From JAMIFN01 sp964544605 (lineage in GTDB: Bacteria; Pseudomonadota; Gammaproteobacteria; Burkholderiales; Burkholderiaceae_C): a stretch of 64,000 nucleotides of DNA. The translations under genes were made by a program, and so were the position numbers. Shown here one piece after another: positions 1 to 9,319 of this stretch. The notes under the pieces were generated by a model. That model was not told the DNA's origin and did not search any database. It saw nothing but the letters and a program-made list of their open reading frames with translations. The stretch is taken from NCBI GenBank assembly GCA_964544605.1, contig CAZJBX010000010.1, forward strand, positions 5,149 to 69,148, written 5' to 3'. Each line of letters starts with the position of its first letter. Positions within the stretch are counted from its first letter, which is position 1.

Positions 1-2105
1 GCGCTGGGCGTGATTGCCATTGGCGTGGGCGGGCTGGAGGCCGAGAATGTGATGCTGGGCCGTGCCAGTTGGATGCGCCTGCCTGAGATGGTGGGCGTAG
101 AGCTGACGGGCCAGCGGCAAGAGGGCATCACCGCCACCGATGTGGTGCTGGCGCTGACGGAGTTTTTGCGCCAAGAGAAAGTGGTGGGCGCTTATTTGGA
201 GTTCTACGGCGCAGGTGCGGCCAGCTTGAGCGTGGGCGATAGGGCCACGATTTCAAACATGGCGCCTGAATACGGCGCAACTGCGGCGATGTTCAGCATC
301 GACCAGCAAACCCTGGATTATTTGACCCTGACTGGGCGTGAGCCTGAGCAAGTGAAGCTGGTGGAAACCTATGCCAAGGCCGCTGGCTTGTGGGCCGATA
401 GCCTGCAAAACGCCGAGTACGAGCGCGTGCTGCGCTTTGATTTGGGCCGCGTGGTGCGCAATATGGCTGGGCCTTCCAACCCGCACCGCCGCTTGCCGGT
501 ATCGGCTTTGGCCGAGCGAGGCATTGCCGATAGCGACAAACTGCAAACGGCGCAGGCGCAAGCGGCGCAAGGGCAGTTGCCTGACGGCGCGGTCATCATT
601 GCCGCCATCACCAGTTGCACCAATACCAGCAACCCGCGCAATGTGGTGGCCGCTGGCCTGCTGGCGCAAAAAGCACATGCCTTGGGTTTGCAGCGCAAGC
701 CTTGGGTGAAAACCTCGCTGGCGCCTGGCTCTAAAACCGTGGAGCTGTATTTGCAAGAGGCGGGCTTGCTCGCGCCGCTACAGGCTTTGGGCTTTGGCAT
801 TGTGGGCTTTGCCTGCACCACTTGTAACGGCATGAGTGGCGCGCTCGACCCCAAAATCCAGCAAGAAATCATCGACCGCGACCTCTACGCCACGGCGGTG
901 CTCTCAGGCAACCGCAATTTTGATGGCCGCATTCACCCCTATGCCAAACAAGCGTTTTTGGCCTCACCACCGCTGGTGGTGGCCTATGCCTTGGCGGGCA
1001 CGGTGCGTTTTGATATTGAGCGCGATGTGCTGGGTGTGGTCGATGGCCGTGAGATTCGCTTGGCCGATATTTGGCCGAGCGACGCTGAGATTGACGCGAT
1101 TGTGGCTGCCAGCGTCAAGCCTGAGCAATACCGCGCCGTCTATCAGCCCATGTTCGCCCTGCGCGAAGATGATGGCCAAACCGTGAGCCCGCAATACGAT
1201 TGGCGGCCCCAGTCCACCTACATCCGCCGCCCGCCCTATTGGGACACCGAAGGCTTGGGCGCTTTGGCAGCCAACCCCCGCACGCTGAAGAATATGCGGC
1301 CCCTGGCGCTGTTGCCCGACAACATCACCACCGACCACCTCTCGCCCTCGAATGCGATTTTGGCTGACTCGGCCGCTGGTGAGTATTTGGCCAAAATGGG
1401 CTTGCCTGAGGAGGACTTCAACTCCTACGCCACGCATCGGGGCGACCACCTCACCGCCATGCGGGCCACTTTTGCCAACCCCAAACTCATGAATGAAATG
1501 GTGCACAACGCCGATGGCAGCGTGCGCCAAGGCTCATGGGCCAGAATCGAGCCCGAAGGCCAGACGGTGCGCATGTGGGAGGCGATTGAAAGCTATTTGC
1601 AACGCCAGCAGCCCCTCATCATTGTCGCGGGCGCAGATTACGGCCAAGGCTCCAGCCGCGACTGGGCCGCCNNNNNNNNNNCGGCAACCTTGCCGTTCTG
1701 GTCCAGCCGGCAGAGCTCATCATCATTGCCGGGGCTGACTACGGCCAAGGGTCGAGTCGCGACTGGGCCGCCAAGGGCGTGCGTCTGGCGGGGGTAGAGG
1801 TTGTGCTGGCCGAGGGCTTTGAGCGCATCCACCGCACCAATTTGGTCGGCATGGGCGTGCTGCCGCTGCAATTTTTGGCGGGTGACAACCGCCACAGCTT
1901 GAAGCTTGACGGCAAGGAAATCTATGCCGTAGAGGGGGAACTGGCCCCAGGCGCGCAAGTGCAATTGCACATTCAACGCGCCGATGGCAGCAGCTTGAGC
2001 CTGCCTGTGCTGTGCCGTTTGGATACCGCCGAGGAGGTCAGCGTGTATGAGGCGGGCGGCGTGCTGCAACGCTTTGCCCAAGACTTTTTGGCAGAGCAGG
2101 GGTGA
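1..2105 (+). CDS. acnD: 2-methylcitrate dehydratase AcnD (5' truncated, interrupted by an assembly gap)
   Basis: This is the aconitase-family enzyme that dehydrates 2-methylcitrate in the methylcitrate cycle; it works together with PrpF, encoded directly downstream. The gene enters from the left edge, so roughly the first 300 residues are missing. Iron-sulfur ligand motifs are visible: SCTNTSNP, with its Cys codon at 616, and ACTTCNG, with Cys codons at 814 and 823. The C-terminal swivel domain follows the gap, with AEGFERIHRTN. The reading frame is frame 1 up to 1671, then ten Ns, then frame 3 from 1683 to the TGA at 2103-2105. The peptide around GADYGQGSSRDWAA occurs on both sides of the gap in different codons, so the gene is misassembled here or carries a local duplication. 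Assignment as AcnD rather than AcnA rests on the adjacent prpF and on remembered family similarity. Confidence 0.9.
1672..1681. other. 10-N assembly gap inside acnD
   Basis: Ten undetermined bases interrupt acnD and shift the reading frame between the two sides, so the gap size is nominal. Bases 1615-1671 and 1716-1772 encode nearly the same 19 residues, with 10 nucleotide differences between them. Confidence 0.99.
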
Positions 2106-2110
2106 GGCCC

Positions 2111-3313
2111 ATGAGTACAGCAATTGGCGCACACGGCGCGCAAACCCGCATTCCCGCCACCTATATGCGGGGCGGCACCAGCAAGGGCGTGTTTTTCCGC
2201 CTGACGGATCTGCCCGAGCGCTGCCAAGTGCCGGGCGCGGCGCGAGACAAGCTGTTTCAGCGCGTCATCGGCAGCCCCGACCCCTACAGTGCCCACATTG
2301 ACGGCATGGGCGGAGCGACTTCAAGCACCAGCAAATGCGTGATTTTGAGCAAAAGCACGCAAGCCGAGCACGATGTGGACTACCTCTACGGCCAAGTCTC
2401 GATTGATACCAACTTTGTCGATTGGAGCGGCAACTGCGGCAATCTGTCCACGGCGGCAGGGGCCTTTGCCATCCACGCGGGCTTGGTCGATGCCAGCCGC
2501 ATCCCTGACAACGGCGTGTGCGTGGTGCGCATTTGGCAAGCCAATATTGGCAAAACCATCATCGCCCATGTGCCCGTGGCCAATGGCCAAGTGCAGGAAA
2601 CGGGGGATTTTGAGCTGGACGGCGTGGCCTTTCCGGCGGCTGAAATCGTGCTCGAATTCATGGACCCATCCGACGATGGCGAAGATGGCGGCGCCATGTT
2701 CCCTACTGGCAATCTAGTCGATACGCTGGAAGTGCCTGGCGTGGGGAGCTTTCCCGCCACCCTGATTAGCGCGGGCATCCCCACCGTGTTTGTGAATGCC
2801 GCAGACATCGGCTACCAAGGCACAGAGCTGCGCGAGGCCATCAACAACGACCCCGCCCAGCTAGAGCGATTTGAGCAAATTCGCATTGCCGGTGCTTTGA
2901 AAATGGGCCTGATTCAAAGCCCAGAAGAAGCTGCGAAGCGCCAACACACGCCCAAGATTGCCTTCGTCAGCCCGCCCAAGCGCTACACCGCCTCTAGCGG
3001 CAAAGCGATTGATGCAGGCGATGTGGATTTGCTGGTGCGCGCCCTGTCTATGGGCAAGCTGCACCACGCCATGATGGGCACTTGCGCTGTGGCCATTGGC
3101 ACAGCAGCGGCCATCCCTGGCACGCTGGTGAATTTGGCCGCAGGCGGCGGCGCGCGTGAGGCCGTGCGCTTTGGCCACCCCTCTGGCACGCTGCGTGTGG
3201 GCGCTCAGGCCAAGCAGGTGAACGGCCAATGGCAGGTGACCAAGGCCGTGATGAGCCGCAGCGCCCGAATTTTGATGCAGGGCCATGTGTGCGTGCCTGC
3301 CAATAGTTTTTAA
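2111..3313 (+). CDS. prpF: 2-methyl-aconitate cis-trans isomerase PrpF
   Basis: PrpF isomerises the 2-methyl-aconitate product of AcnD so that it can be hydrated to 2-methylisocitrate; the AcnD-PrpF pair replaces PrpD in many proteobacteria. The 400-residue product has the family's N-terminal signature MRGGTSKGVFF and the HIDGMGGATSSTSK segment, and its length is normal. I chose the ATG at 2111 because GGGGTGAGG lies just upstream; an in-frame GTG at 2102 would overlap the acnD stop. The gene follows acnD by 5 bp, so the two are almost certainly cotranscribed and perhaps translationally coupled. Confidence 0.92.
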   Translation: MSTAIGAHGAQTRIPATYMRGGTSKGVFFRLTDLPERCQVPGAARDKLFQRVIGSPDPYSAHIDGMGGATSSTSKCVILSKSTQAEHDVDYLYGQVSIDTNFVDWSGNCGNLSTAAGAFAIHAGLVDASRIPDNGVCVVRIWQANIGKTIIAHVPVANGQVQETGDFELDGVAFPAAEIVLEFMDPSDDGEDGGAMFPTGNLVDTLEVPGVGSFPATLISAGIPTVFVNAADIGYQGTELREAINNDPAQLERFEQIRIAGALKMGLIQSPEEAAKRQHTPKIAFVSPPKRYTASSGKAIDAGDVDLLVRALSMGKLHHAMMGTCAVAIGTAAAIPGTLVNLAAGGGAREAVRFGHPSGTLRVGAQAKQVNGQWQVTKAVMSRSARILMQGHVCVPANSF

Positions 3314-3328
3314 ATTGAGGAAAGAAAT

Positions 3329-4189
3329 ATGAACACGAAACAGCAACTCAAAGCCTTGGCGCAGGCCAAACGCGGCGTGATTGTGCCCGGCGCTTTCAAT
3401 GCGCTGTCGGCCAAAGTCGTGGCCGATTTGGGCTATGAGGCCATTTATGTGACTGGCGCAGGCGTGACCAATATGTGGTTTGGTATGCCCGACCAAGGCT
3501 TTATGGGCTTGGCGGAAATTGCCGACCACACCGCCCGCATCCGTGATGCGGTGGATGTGCCCCTACTGGTGGATGCCGACACGGGTTTTGGCAATGCCAC
3601 CAATGTCTATCACACCGTGCGCACGCTCGAACGCGCAGGCGCGGACTGCATTCAGCTTGAAGACCAAGTCGCGCCCAAGCGCTGCGGCCACTTCAACGGC
3701 AAAGATGTCATCAGCACAGAAGAAGCGGTGAACAAAATCAAAGCCGCTGTGGATGCCCGCCGCGACAGCGATTTGCTCATCATGGCCCGCACCGATGCGG
3801 CCGCTGTGCACGGCTTTGAGGCGGCAGTGGAGCGCGCGCAAAAATTTGCCGAAGCGGGGGCCGATATTTTGTTTGTAGAGGCGGTGACGACCGAGGCCGA
3901 AATCCGCGCCTTGCCGCAACGCCTGGCTACGCCGCAACTGATGAATATGGTGATTGGCGGCAAAACGCCGATTTTCAACGCCACGCAATTGGGCGAGCTG
4001 GGCTTTGGCCTTGTGCTCTATGCCAATGCCGCATTGCAAGGGGCCGTCATGGGCATGCAAAAAGCCCTGACTGTGCTGCGCGATGAAAAAGAAGTGCGCG
4101 AGGACAGCGGTTTGGTCACACCTTTTGCCGAGCGCCAGCGCTTGGTGGGCAAGGCCGATTGGGACGCACTGGAGCAGCGCTACAGCTGA
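3329..4189 (+). CDS. isocitrate lyase/PEP mutase family lyase (probable methylisocitrate lyase)
   Basis: The 286-residue protein has the TIM-barrel layout of the isocitrate lyase/phosphoenolpyruvate mutase superfamily: PGAFNALSAKVV near the N-terminus, LLVDADTGFGN for metal binding, and EDQVAPKRCGH with the catalytic Cys at residue 119. A Cys in the KRCGH loop is typical of C-C bond lyases rather than phosphonate mutases. Lying 15 bp after prpF, it most simply supplies the last step of the methylcitrate cycle, cleaving 2-methylisocitrate to pyruvate and succinate. However, its N-terminal half resembles the dimethylmalate lyase/oxaloacetate decarboxylase branch as much as classical PrpB, so the exact substrate is open. 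The start is the ATG behind GAGGAAAG. Confidence 0.75.
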   Translation: MNTKQQLKALAQAKRGVIVPGAFNALSAKVVADLGYEAIYVTGAGVTNMWFGMPDQGFMGLAEIADHTARIRDAVDVPLLVDADTGFGNATNVYHTVRTLERAGADCIQLEDQVAPKRCGHFNGKDVISTEEAVNKIKAAVDARRDSDLLIMARTDAAAVHGFEAAVERAQKFAEAGADILFVEAVTTEAEIRALPQRLATPQLMNMVIGGKTPIFNATQLGELGFGLVLYANAALQGAVMGMQKALTVLRDEKEVREDSGLVTPFAERQRLVGKADWDALEQRYS

Positions 4190-4320
4190 TAAGCGCCGCC
4201 GCGCGCCTCCTTCCCCCCCCCACTCTCTTGAATTTGAATGAAAGCGGGCTGCCGTGTGGCCGCCTGCCGCCTTTTTGCCGCCTGAATTTGGCTTGCGGCA
4301 GGGGCTTTGTGAGCGAAACG

Positions 4321-7300
4321 ATGAAAAAAATACAGTCTCTTTTGGTGGCCAACCGCAGTGAAATTGCGATTCGCATCATGCGTGCAGCCGATGAACTGGG
4401 TATGCGAACTGTGGCCATTTATGCCCATGAAGATCGCTTGGCTTTACACCGCTTCAAGGCCGATGAAAGCTATTTGGTGGGCCAAGGCCGCAAGCCGATT
4501 GAGGCGTATTTGGACATTGCCGACATCATCCGCATTGCCAAAGAAGCGCAGGTCGATGCCATCCATCCTGGCTATGGCTTTTTGGCCGAAAGCCCTGAGC
4601 TGGCCGAGGCGTGCGCGGCTGCGGGCTTGGTCTTTGTCGGGCCATCGGCGCACATCATGCGTGAGCTGGGCAATAAAGTGGCGGCGCGGGCTTTGGCCGA
4701 GCGCGTGGGCGTGCCCGTGGTGCCCGCCACAGGCGCATTGCCAAACGACGATGCCGCCTGTTTGGCGCTGGCCGCAGGCATAGGCTACCCAGTCATGCTC
4801 AAAGCCAGTTGGGGCGGCGGTGGGCGCGGTATGCGGGCGGTGGAAAACGCCGCGCAATTGCTGCCCGCCTTGGCCAGTGCCCGCCGTGAGGCTTTGGCCG
4901 CTTTTGGCAAAGACGAGGTTTATATTGAAAAAATGGTGCAGCGCGCCCGCCATGTGGAGGTGCAGATTTTGGGCGACCAGCACGGCCAGTTGTTGCATGT
5001 GTTTGAGCGCGATTGCTCGGTGCAGCGCCGCAATCAAAAAGTGGTGGAACGCGCCCCCGCGCCGTATTTGAACGCGGCGCAGCGCCAAGCCCTGTGCGAT
5101 GCCGCGCTCAAACTGGCCGCTGGGGTGGATTACACCCATGCGGGCACGGTGGAGTTTTTGATGGATGCCGATACGGGCGACTTCTACTTCATTGAGGTGA
5201 ACCCGCGCATTCAGGTCGAGCACACGGTGACGGAGGAAGTGACGGGGCTGGACTTGGTGAAGGCGCAATTGATGATTGCCCAAGGCGAGCGCATAGGCGC
5301 AAACGACTATTTGCCCGCGCAAGAGCAGATTCGTTTGCACGGCCATGCGCTGCAATGCCGTGTCACGACAGAAGACCCAGAAAAAGGCTTTGCGCCTGAC
5401 CACGGCACACTCATGGCCTACCGCAGTGCGGCGGGCGCGGGCATCCGCTTGGATGCGGGCACGGCCTATGCGGGCGCGGTGATTACGCCTTACTACGATT
5501 CTTTGCTGGTGAAGGTGACGGCCCGAGGCCAAGATGCGACAGAGGCCAGCAGCCGCATGGAGCGCGCCTTGCGCGAGTTCCGCATCCGTGGTGTGGCGAC
5601 GAATTTGGCGTTTTTAGAAAATGTCATCGCCCACCCCGACTTCCAAAACGGCACTTGCACCACGCGCTTTATCGACAACACGCCTGAGCTGATGCGCTTT
5701 GCCGGCCGCCGCGACCGCGCCAGCCGTCTGCTGCGCTATATCGGCGAGGTGAGTGTGAACGGCTACCCTGAAATGCAGGGCAGAACCGTGCCCGCGCCCG
5801 CTGATTTGCACGCCGCGCCGCTGCCCGCCACAGATTTGGGGCGTGAGCCGCCAGCGGGCAGCCGCCAGCGTTTGCAGGCTTTGGGTGCGCAGGGCTTTGC
5901 CCAGTGGATGCGCGAAGAAAAGCGTGTGCTGCTGACCGATACCACCATGCGTGACGCGCACCAATCCCTCTTTGCCACACGCATGCGCAGCGCCGATATG
6001 CTGGCCATTGCGCCGCACTATGCGCGGGATTTGCCTGAGCTGTTCTCGCTGGAATGCTGGGGCGGGGCCAGCTTTGATGTGGCCTTGCGCTTTTTGAAGG
6101 AAGACCCTTGGCAGCGCCTGCGGCAGATTCGCCAAGCCGTGCCCAATGTGCTGCTGCAAATGCTGCTGCGCGGCGCCAATGCCGTGGGCTATACCAACTA
6201 TGCCGACAATGTGCTGCGCCATTTTGTGCAGCAGGCGGCGGCAGAAGGCATGGATGTGTTCCGCGTGTTTGATTCGCTCAACTGGGTGGAAAACATGCGT
6301 GTGGCCATGGATGCCGTGCTGGAAACGGGCGCTTTGTGCGAAGGCACGATGTGCTACACGGGCGATTTGCTTGACCCGAATCGCAGCAAATACGACCTGA
6401 AATACTATGTCCGCATGGCCAAAGAGCTGGAAAAAGCGGGCGCGCATATTCTGGGTATCAAAGACATGGCGGGCGTGTGCCGCCCTGCTGCGGCGCGGGC
6501 CTTGGTGCGGGCGCTGAAGGACGAAGTCGGCCTGCCGATTCACTTCCACACGCATGACACCAGCGGCGGCGCTGTGGCCACCGTATTGGCGGCGGTAGAA
6601 GCGGGGGCCGATGCCGTGGATGCGGCGATGGATGCCATGAGCGGCCTGACCTCGCAACCGAGCATGGGGGCCATCATTGCCGCGCTGCAACACACTGAGC
6701 GCGACAGCGGCATCCACCCGCAGCGTTTGGCGCCGTTCTCGCGCTATTGGGAGGCGGTGCGCCGCTACTACGCGCCGTTTGAGGCCGATATTCGTGCCGG
6801 CACTTCCGATGTTTACCGCCATGAAATGCCTGGCGGCCAATACACCAATTTGCGCGAGCAAGCCCGCGCGCTGGGCCTGGAGCCGCGCTGGGGCGAGGTG
6901 GCGCAAGCCTATGCCGATGCGAATCAGCTCTTTGGCGATATCGTCAAAGTCACGCCTTCGTCCAAAGTGGTGGGTGATTTGGCCCTGTTTATGGTGGCCA
7001 ACAACTACAGCGCCGCCGATGTGGCTGATGCCAGCAAAGACATGGCCTTCCCAGATTCAGTGGTAGCCATGATGCGCGGCGATTTGGGCTACCCGCAAGA
7101 GGGCTTTCCGCCCGCCGTGCAAGCGCGCATTTTGAAGGGCGAAAAACCGATTGAGGGCAGGGCAGGGGCGCATTTGCCCGCCGTTGATTTAGAGGCCGAG
7201 CGCCAGCGCGCGCAAGAGTTGCTGGGTGTGGCGTTGGACGATGCGCAACTGGCCAGTTGGCTCATGTATCCCAAGGTCTATCAAGACTACAGCGCCCACC

Positions 7301-7794
7301 AGCAGCAGTATGGCGATGTCAGCGTGCTGCCCACGCCGATTTTCTTCTACGGCATGGAGCGCAGCGGTGAGGGCGATGAGGTGGCGATTGCGCTGGACAA
7401 AGGCAAAACCCTGACCCTGCGCCTGCTGGGTGAAACAGGCAGCCTAGAGGCCGATGAAGCCCGCTTGGTATTCCAGCTCAACGGCCAAAGCCGCGCCGTG
7501 CGCGTGCCGATAGCGGCCAGTGCCGCAGCCCAAGGCGGCAGCGCCAAAGCCAGCCGCCGCAAGGCCGAGCCCGACAACCCCTGCCATGTGGCCGCGCCCA
7601 TGCCCGGCGTGGTGGCGCAGGTGGCGGTGCAAGCGGGCCAGCGCGTCCACAAAGGTATGCCGCTGCTGACGGTGGAGGCGATGAAGATGGAGAACTCCAT
7701 CAGCGCCGAACGCGACGGCGTGGTGGCACAAGTGCTGGTGCAAGTGGGGCAAAGCGTGCAAGTGCAAGACCTGCTGCTGGAGCTGGAGGCCTGA
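4321..7794 (+). CDS. pyc: pyruvate carboxylase (single-chain, biotin-dependent)
   Basis: This enzyme carboxylates pyruvate to oxaloacetate, the anaplerotic step that would recycle pyruvate made by the methylcitrate cycle encoded just upstream. The 1157-residue chain has the usual order: a biotin carboxylase domain (about residues 1-450, starting LLVANRSEIAIRIM, with the ATP-grasp loop WGGGGRGMR), a carboxyltransferase domain beginning near residue 541 with TTMRDAHQS, and a C-terminal biotinyl domain with EAMKMENS, the biotin-accepting Lys being residue 1122. The open frame extends upstream to 4159, but ATG 4321 aligns with the family N-terminus (MKKIQSLLVANR). A gap of about 130 bp separates it from the lyase gene, so it may have its own promoter. 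Confidence 0.93.
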   Translation: MKKIQSLLVANRSEIAIRIMRAADELGMRTVAIYAHEDRLALHRFKADESYLVGQGRKPIEAYLDIADIIRIAKEAQVDAIHPGYGFLAESPELAEACAAAGLVFVGPSAHIMRELGNKVAARALAERVGVPVVPATGALPNDDAACLALAAGIGYPVMLKASWGGGGRGMRAVENAAQLLPALASARREALAAFGKDEVYIEKMVQRARHVEVQILGDQHGQLLHVFERDCSVQRRNQKVVERAPAPYLNAAQRQALCDAALKLAAGVDYTHAGTVEFLMDADTGDFYFIEVNPRIQVEHTVTEEVTGLDLVKAQLMIAQGERIGANDYLPAQEQIRLHGHALQCRVTTEDPEKGFAPDHGTLMAYRSAAGAGIRLDAGTAYAGAVITPYYDSLLVKVTARGQDATEASSRMERALREFRIRGVATNLAFLENVIAHPDFQNGTCTTRFIDNTPELMRFAGRRDRASRLLRYIGEVSVNGYPEMQGRTVPAPADLHAAPLPATDLGREPPAGSRQRLQALGAQGFAQWMREEKRVLLTDTTMRDAHQSLFATRMRSADMLAIAPHYARDLPELFSLECWGGASFDVALRFLKEDPWQRLRQIRQAVPNVLLQMLLRGANAVGYTNYADNVLRHFVQQAAAEGMDVFRVFDSLNWVENMRVAMDAVLETGALCEGTMCYTGDLLDPNRSKYDLKYYVRMAKELEKAGAHILGIKDMAGVCRPAAARALVRALKDEVGLPIHFHTHDTSGGAVATVLAAVEAGADAVDAAMDAMSGLTSQPSMGAIIAALQHTERDSGIHPQRLAPFSRYWEAVRRYYAPFEADIRAGTSDVYRHEMPGGQYTNLREQARALGLEPRWGEVAQAYADANQLFGDIVKVTPSSKVVGDLALFMVANNYSAADVADASKDMAFPDSVVAMMRGDLGYPQEGFPPAVQARILKGEKPIEGRAGAHLPAVDLEAERQRAQELLGVALDDAQLASWLMYPKVYQDYSAHQQQYGDVSVLPTPIFFYGMERSGEGDEVAIALDKGKTLTLRLLGETGSLEADEARLVFQLNGQSRAVRVPIAASAAAQGGSAKASRRKAEPDNPCHVAAPMPGVVAQVAVQAGQRVHKGMPLLTVEAMKMENSISAERDGVVAQVLVQVGQSVQVQDLLLELEA

Positions 7795-7854
7795 GGCGGG
7801 CGCAGCGGGGCTTTATGATGGCGGCTCTTGTTTTTTCCTCTGTTTTCCTGCGCT

Positions 7855-8178
7855 ATGGCCTCCCGCCCCGATCCCCTGCCCATGACCGATGTCATGCAAG
7901 GCTCCAATGTGCTGGCGCAACTGCGCTTTCAATTGGCGCAGTCGCAGCAGCGCCTAGACTGCATTGCGGCTTTGGTGCCAGCGGCCTTGCATCGGCATTT
8001 GCAGCCCAGCAGCATCGACAATGGGGTTTGGTATGTGCTTTGCCCGAATGCGGCGGCACTGAGCAAAATGCGGCAATTGCAGCCGCGCTTGCTGGCGCAT
8101 TTGAAGGCGCAAGGTCTCTATACCAAAGACATTGTGTTTCGGGTGACGCAGCCCCGCGCCGCAGGCGGCAGAGCCTGA
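7855..8178 (+). CDS. DUF721/DciA-like small protein
   Basis: This is a short protein of about 107 residues. Its central part (RLDCIAALVPAALHRHL, then DNGVWYVLCPNAAAL and LLAHLKAQGL) resembles the DUF721 fold found in DciA, the helicase-loading factor of bacteria lacking DnaC. The similarity is judged by eye and may reflect only the domain, not the function. ATGs at 7855 and 7882 are both possible and neither has a strong Shine-Dalgarno site; an upstream TATGAT at 7814 could be a -10 box. It stands alone between pyc and a lyase gene. Confidence 0.6.
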   Translation: MASRPDPLPMTDVMQGSNVLAQLRFQLAQSQQRLDCIAALVPAALHRHLQPSSIDNGVWYVLCPNAAALSKMRQLQPRLLAHLKAQGLYTKDIVFRVTQPRAAGGRA

Positions 8179-8198
8179 GCCCCCTGTGGGCGTTTTTT
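8179..8198 (+). terminator. short putative intrinsic terminator
   Basis: A GCCC-CCTGT-GGGC hairpin followed by G and six Ts lies directly after the DUF721-like gene. The stem is only four base pairs, so termination may be weak. Confidence 0.4.
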
Positions 8199-8202
8199 GC
8201 CA

Positions 8203-9228
8203 ATGAATGAGTTTGCTATGAATGCTTCCATGCCCCATCCCCGTGAGATTTTGCTTGGCGCCCAAGGCGCAGGCACAGTGCTGCCTGTGGTGGACCACTA
8301 CAGCGGCGTGCCTGAGCGCATGTCCAAATCTTTGGCTTTGCAAGCCGATTTGATGCGCGAGTTGGGCGCTTGCGTGATGGATGTGACGCTGGACTGCGAA
8401 GACGGCGCGCCCGTGGGCCAAGAGGCCGAGCACGCCGCCCAAGTGGTGGCCCTGCTGCAAGGGTTGGATTGGACGGTGGCGGGGCAAAAACGCCGCGTCG
8501 CCGTGCGGGTGCATGCGGTGGACCACCCCAGTTTTGAGGCCGATATCCAGAGCATTGTGTCCGCCGTGGGCGGCCAGCTCTGCCATTTGATGGTTCCCAA
8601 GGTTGATAGTTTGGCCGATTTGGAACGCGCCGTGGCCTTGGTCGATGCGGCTGGCGGCACGGCCCTGCCTTTGCATGTGCTGATTGAGTCGTCTTTGGGC
8701 GTGAAAAACGCCTTTGAGATTGCGGCGCACCCCCGTTTGCAGTCCATCAGCTTTGGCTTGATGGATTTCGTCAGCAGCCACAATGGGGCCATCCCTGATG
8801 AGGCCATGAGTGCGGCAGGGCAGTTCAGCCACCCGCTGGTGCTGCGCGCCAAGCTGGAGGTGGCCGCCGCCTGCCATGCCTACGGCAAAGTGCCCAGCCA
8901 TTGCGTGGTCACCGAGTTCAAAGATGCCGCCGCCCTGCAAGCGGCTGCGCAAAAGGCGGGCCAAGCGCTGGGCTATACCCGCATGTGGTCGATTCACCCT
9001 GCGCAAATTCGCCCCATCATCGCCGCCTTGCAGCCCACGCAGGGCGAGGTGGACAAAGCTGCCGCTATCACGCTGGCGGCGCAGGCGGCCGACTGGGGAC
9101 CCATCAGCTTTGAGGGCGTGCTGCACGACCGCGCCAGCTTCCGCTACTACTGGCAGGTGCTGGAGAAGGCCCATGCCACGGGCCTGAGCCTGCCCGCAGG
9201 CGTGCGTGGCTTTTTTGGCGTGAATTGA
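8203..9228 (+). CDS. HpcH/HpaI aldolase / citrate lyase beta-like CoA-ester lyase
   Basis: This is a TIM-barrel lyase of the CitE/malyl-CoA lyase group, which makes or cleaves C-C bonds next to CoA thioesters or keto acids using Mg2+. Visible motifs are LDCEDGAPVG near residue 60, LMVPKVDS, the acidic LIESSLGV strand, and IHPAQI in the C-terminal third. The length (about 341 residues) fits the family. Such genes often sit near aconitase in Comamonadaceae, as here with acnB, which suggests a role close to the TCA cycle; the physiological substrate is not determined by sequence. The start is uncertain between ATG 8203 and ATG 8218. Confidence 0.82.
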   Translation: MNEFAMNASMPHPREILLGAQGAGTVLPVVDHYSGVPERMSKSLALQADLMRELGACVMDVTLDCEDGAPVGQEAEHAAQVVALLQGLDWTVAGQKRRVAVRVHAVDHPSFEADIQSIVSAVGGQLCHLMVPKVDSLADLERAVALVDAAGGTALPLHVLIESSLGVKNAFEIAAHPRLQSISFGLMDFVSSHNGAIPDEAMSAAGQFSHPLVLRAKLEVAAACHAYGKVPSHCVVTEFKDAAALQAAAQKAGQALGYTRMWSIHPAQIRPIIAALQPTQGEVDKAAAITLAAQAADWGPISFEGVLHDRASFRYYWQVLEKAHATGLSLPAGVRGFFGVN

Positions 9229-9319
9229 AGTGGAACTGAGGCTTATGCCCAACGCAGAGCAGCCCGAAGGCCCAATTAATGCGAAAATTGGCGTGATACG
9301 CCCTTTTTTGGAGAACACC

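Noticed and set aside
1716..1772. Treating the second GADYGQGSSRDWAA copy as a genuine tandem domain repeat of AcnD
   Set aside because: It sits right at an N gap in a different frame, so misassembly is the simpler reading; kept as a finding rather than a feature.
5614..6906. 430-codon minus-strand frame inside pyc
   Set aside because: Antisense of the carboxyltransferase domain, no start signal and no family resemblance.
9230..9319. N-terminal extension of the lipoprotein gene
   Set aside because: It would bury the signal peptide; the GGAGAA before ATG 9320 and the lipobox position favour the shorter form.
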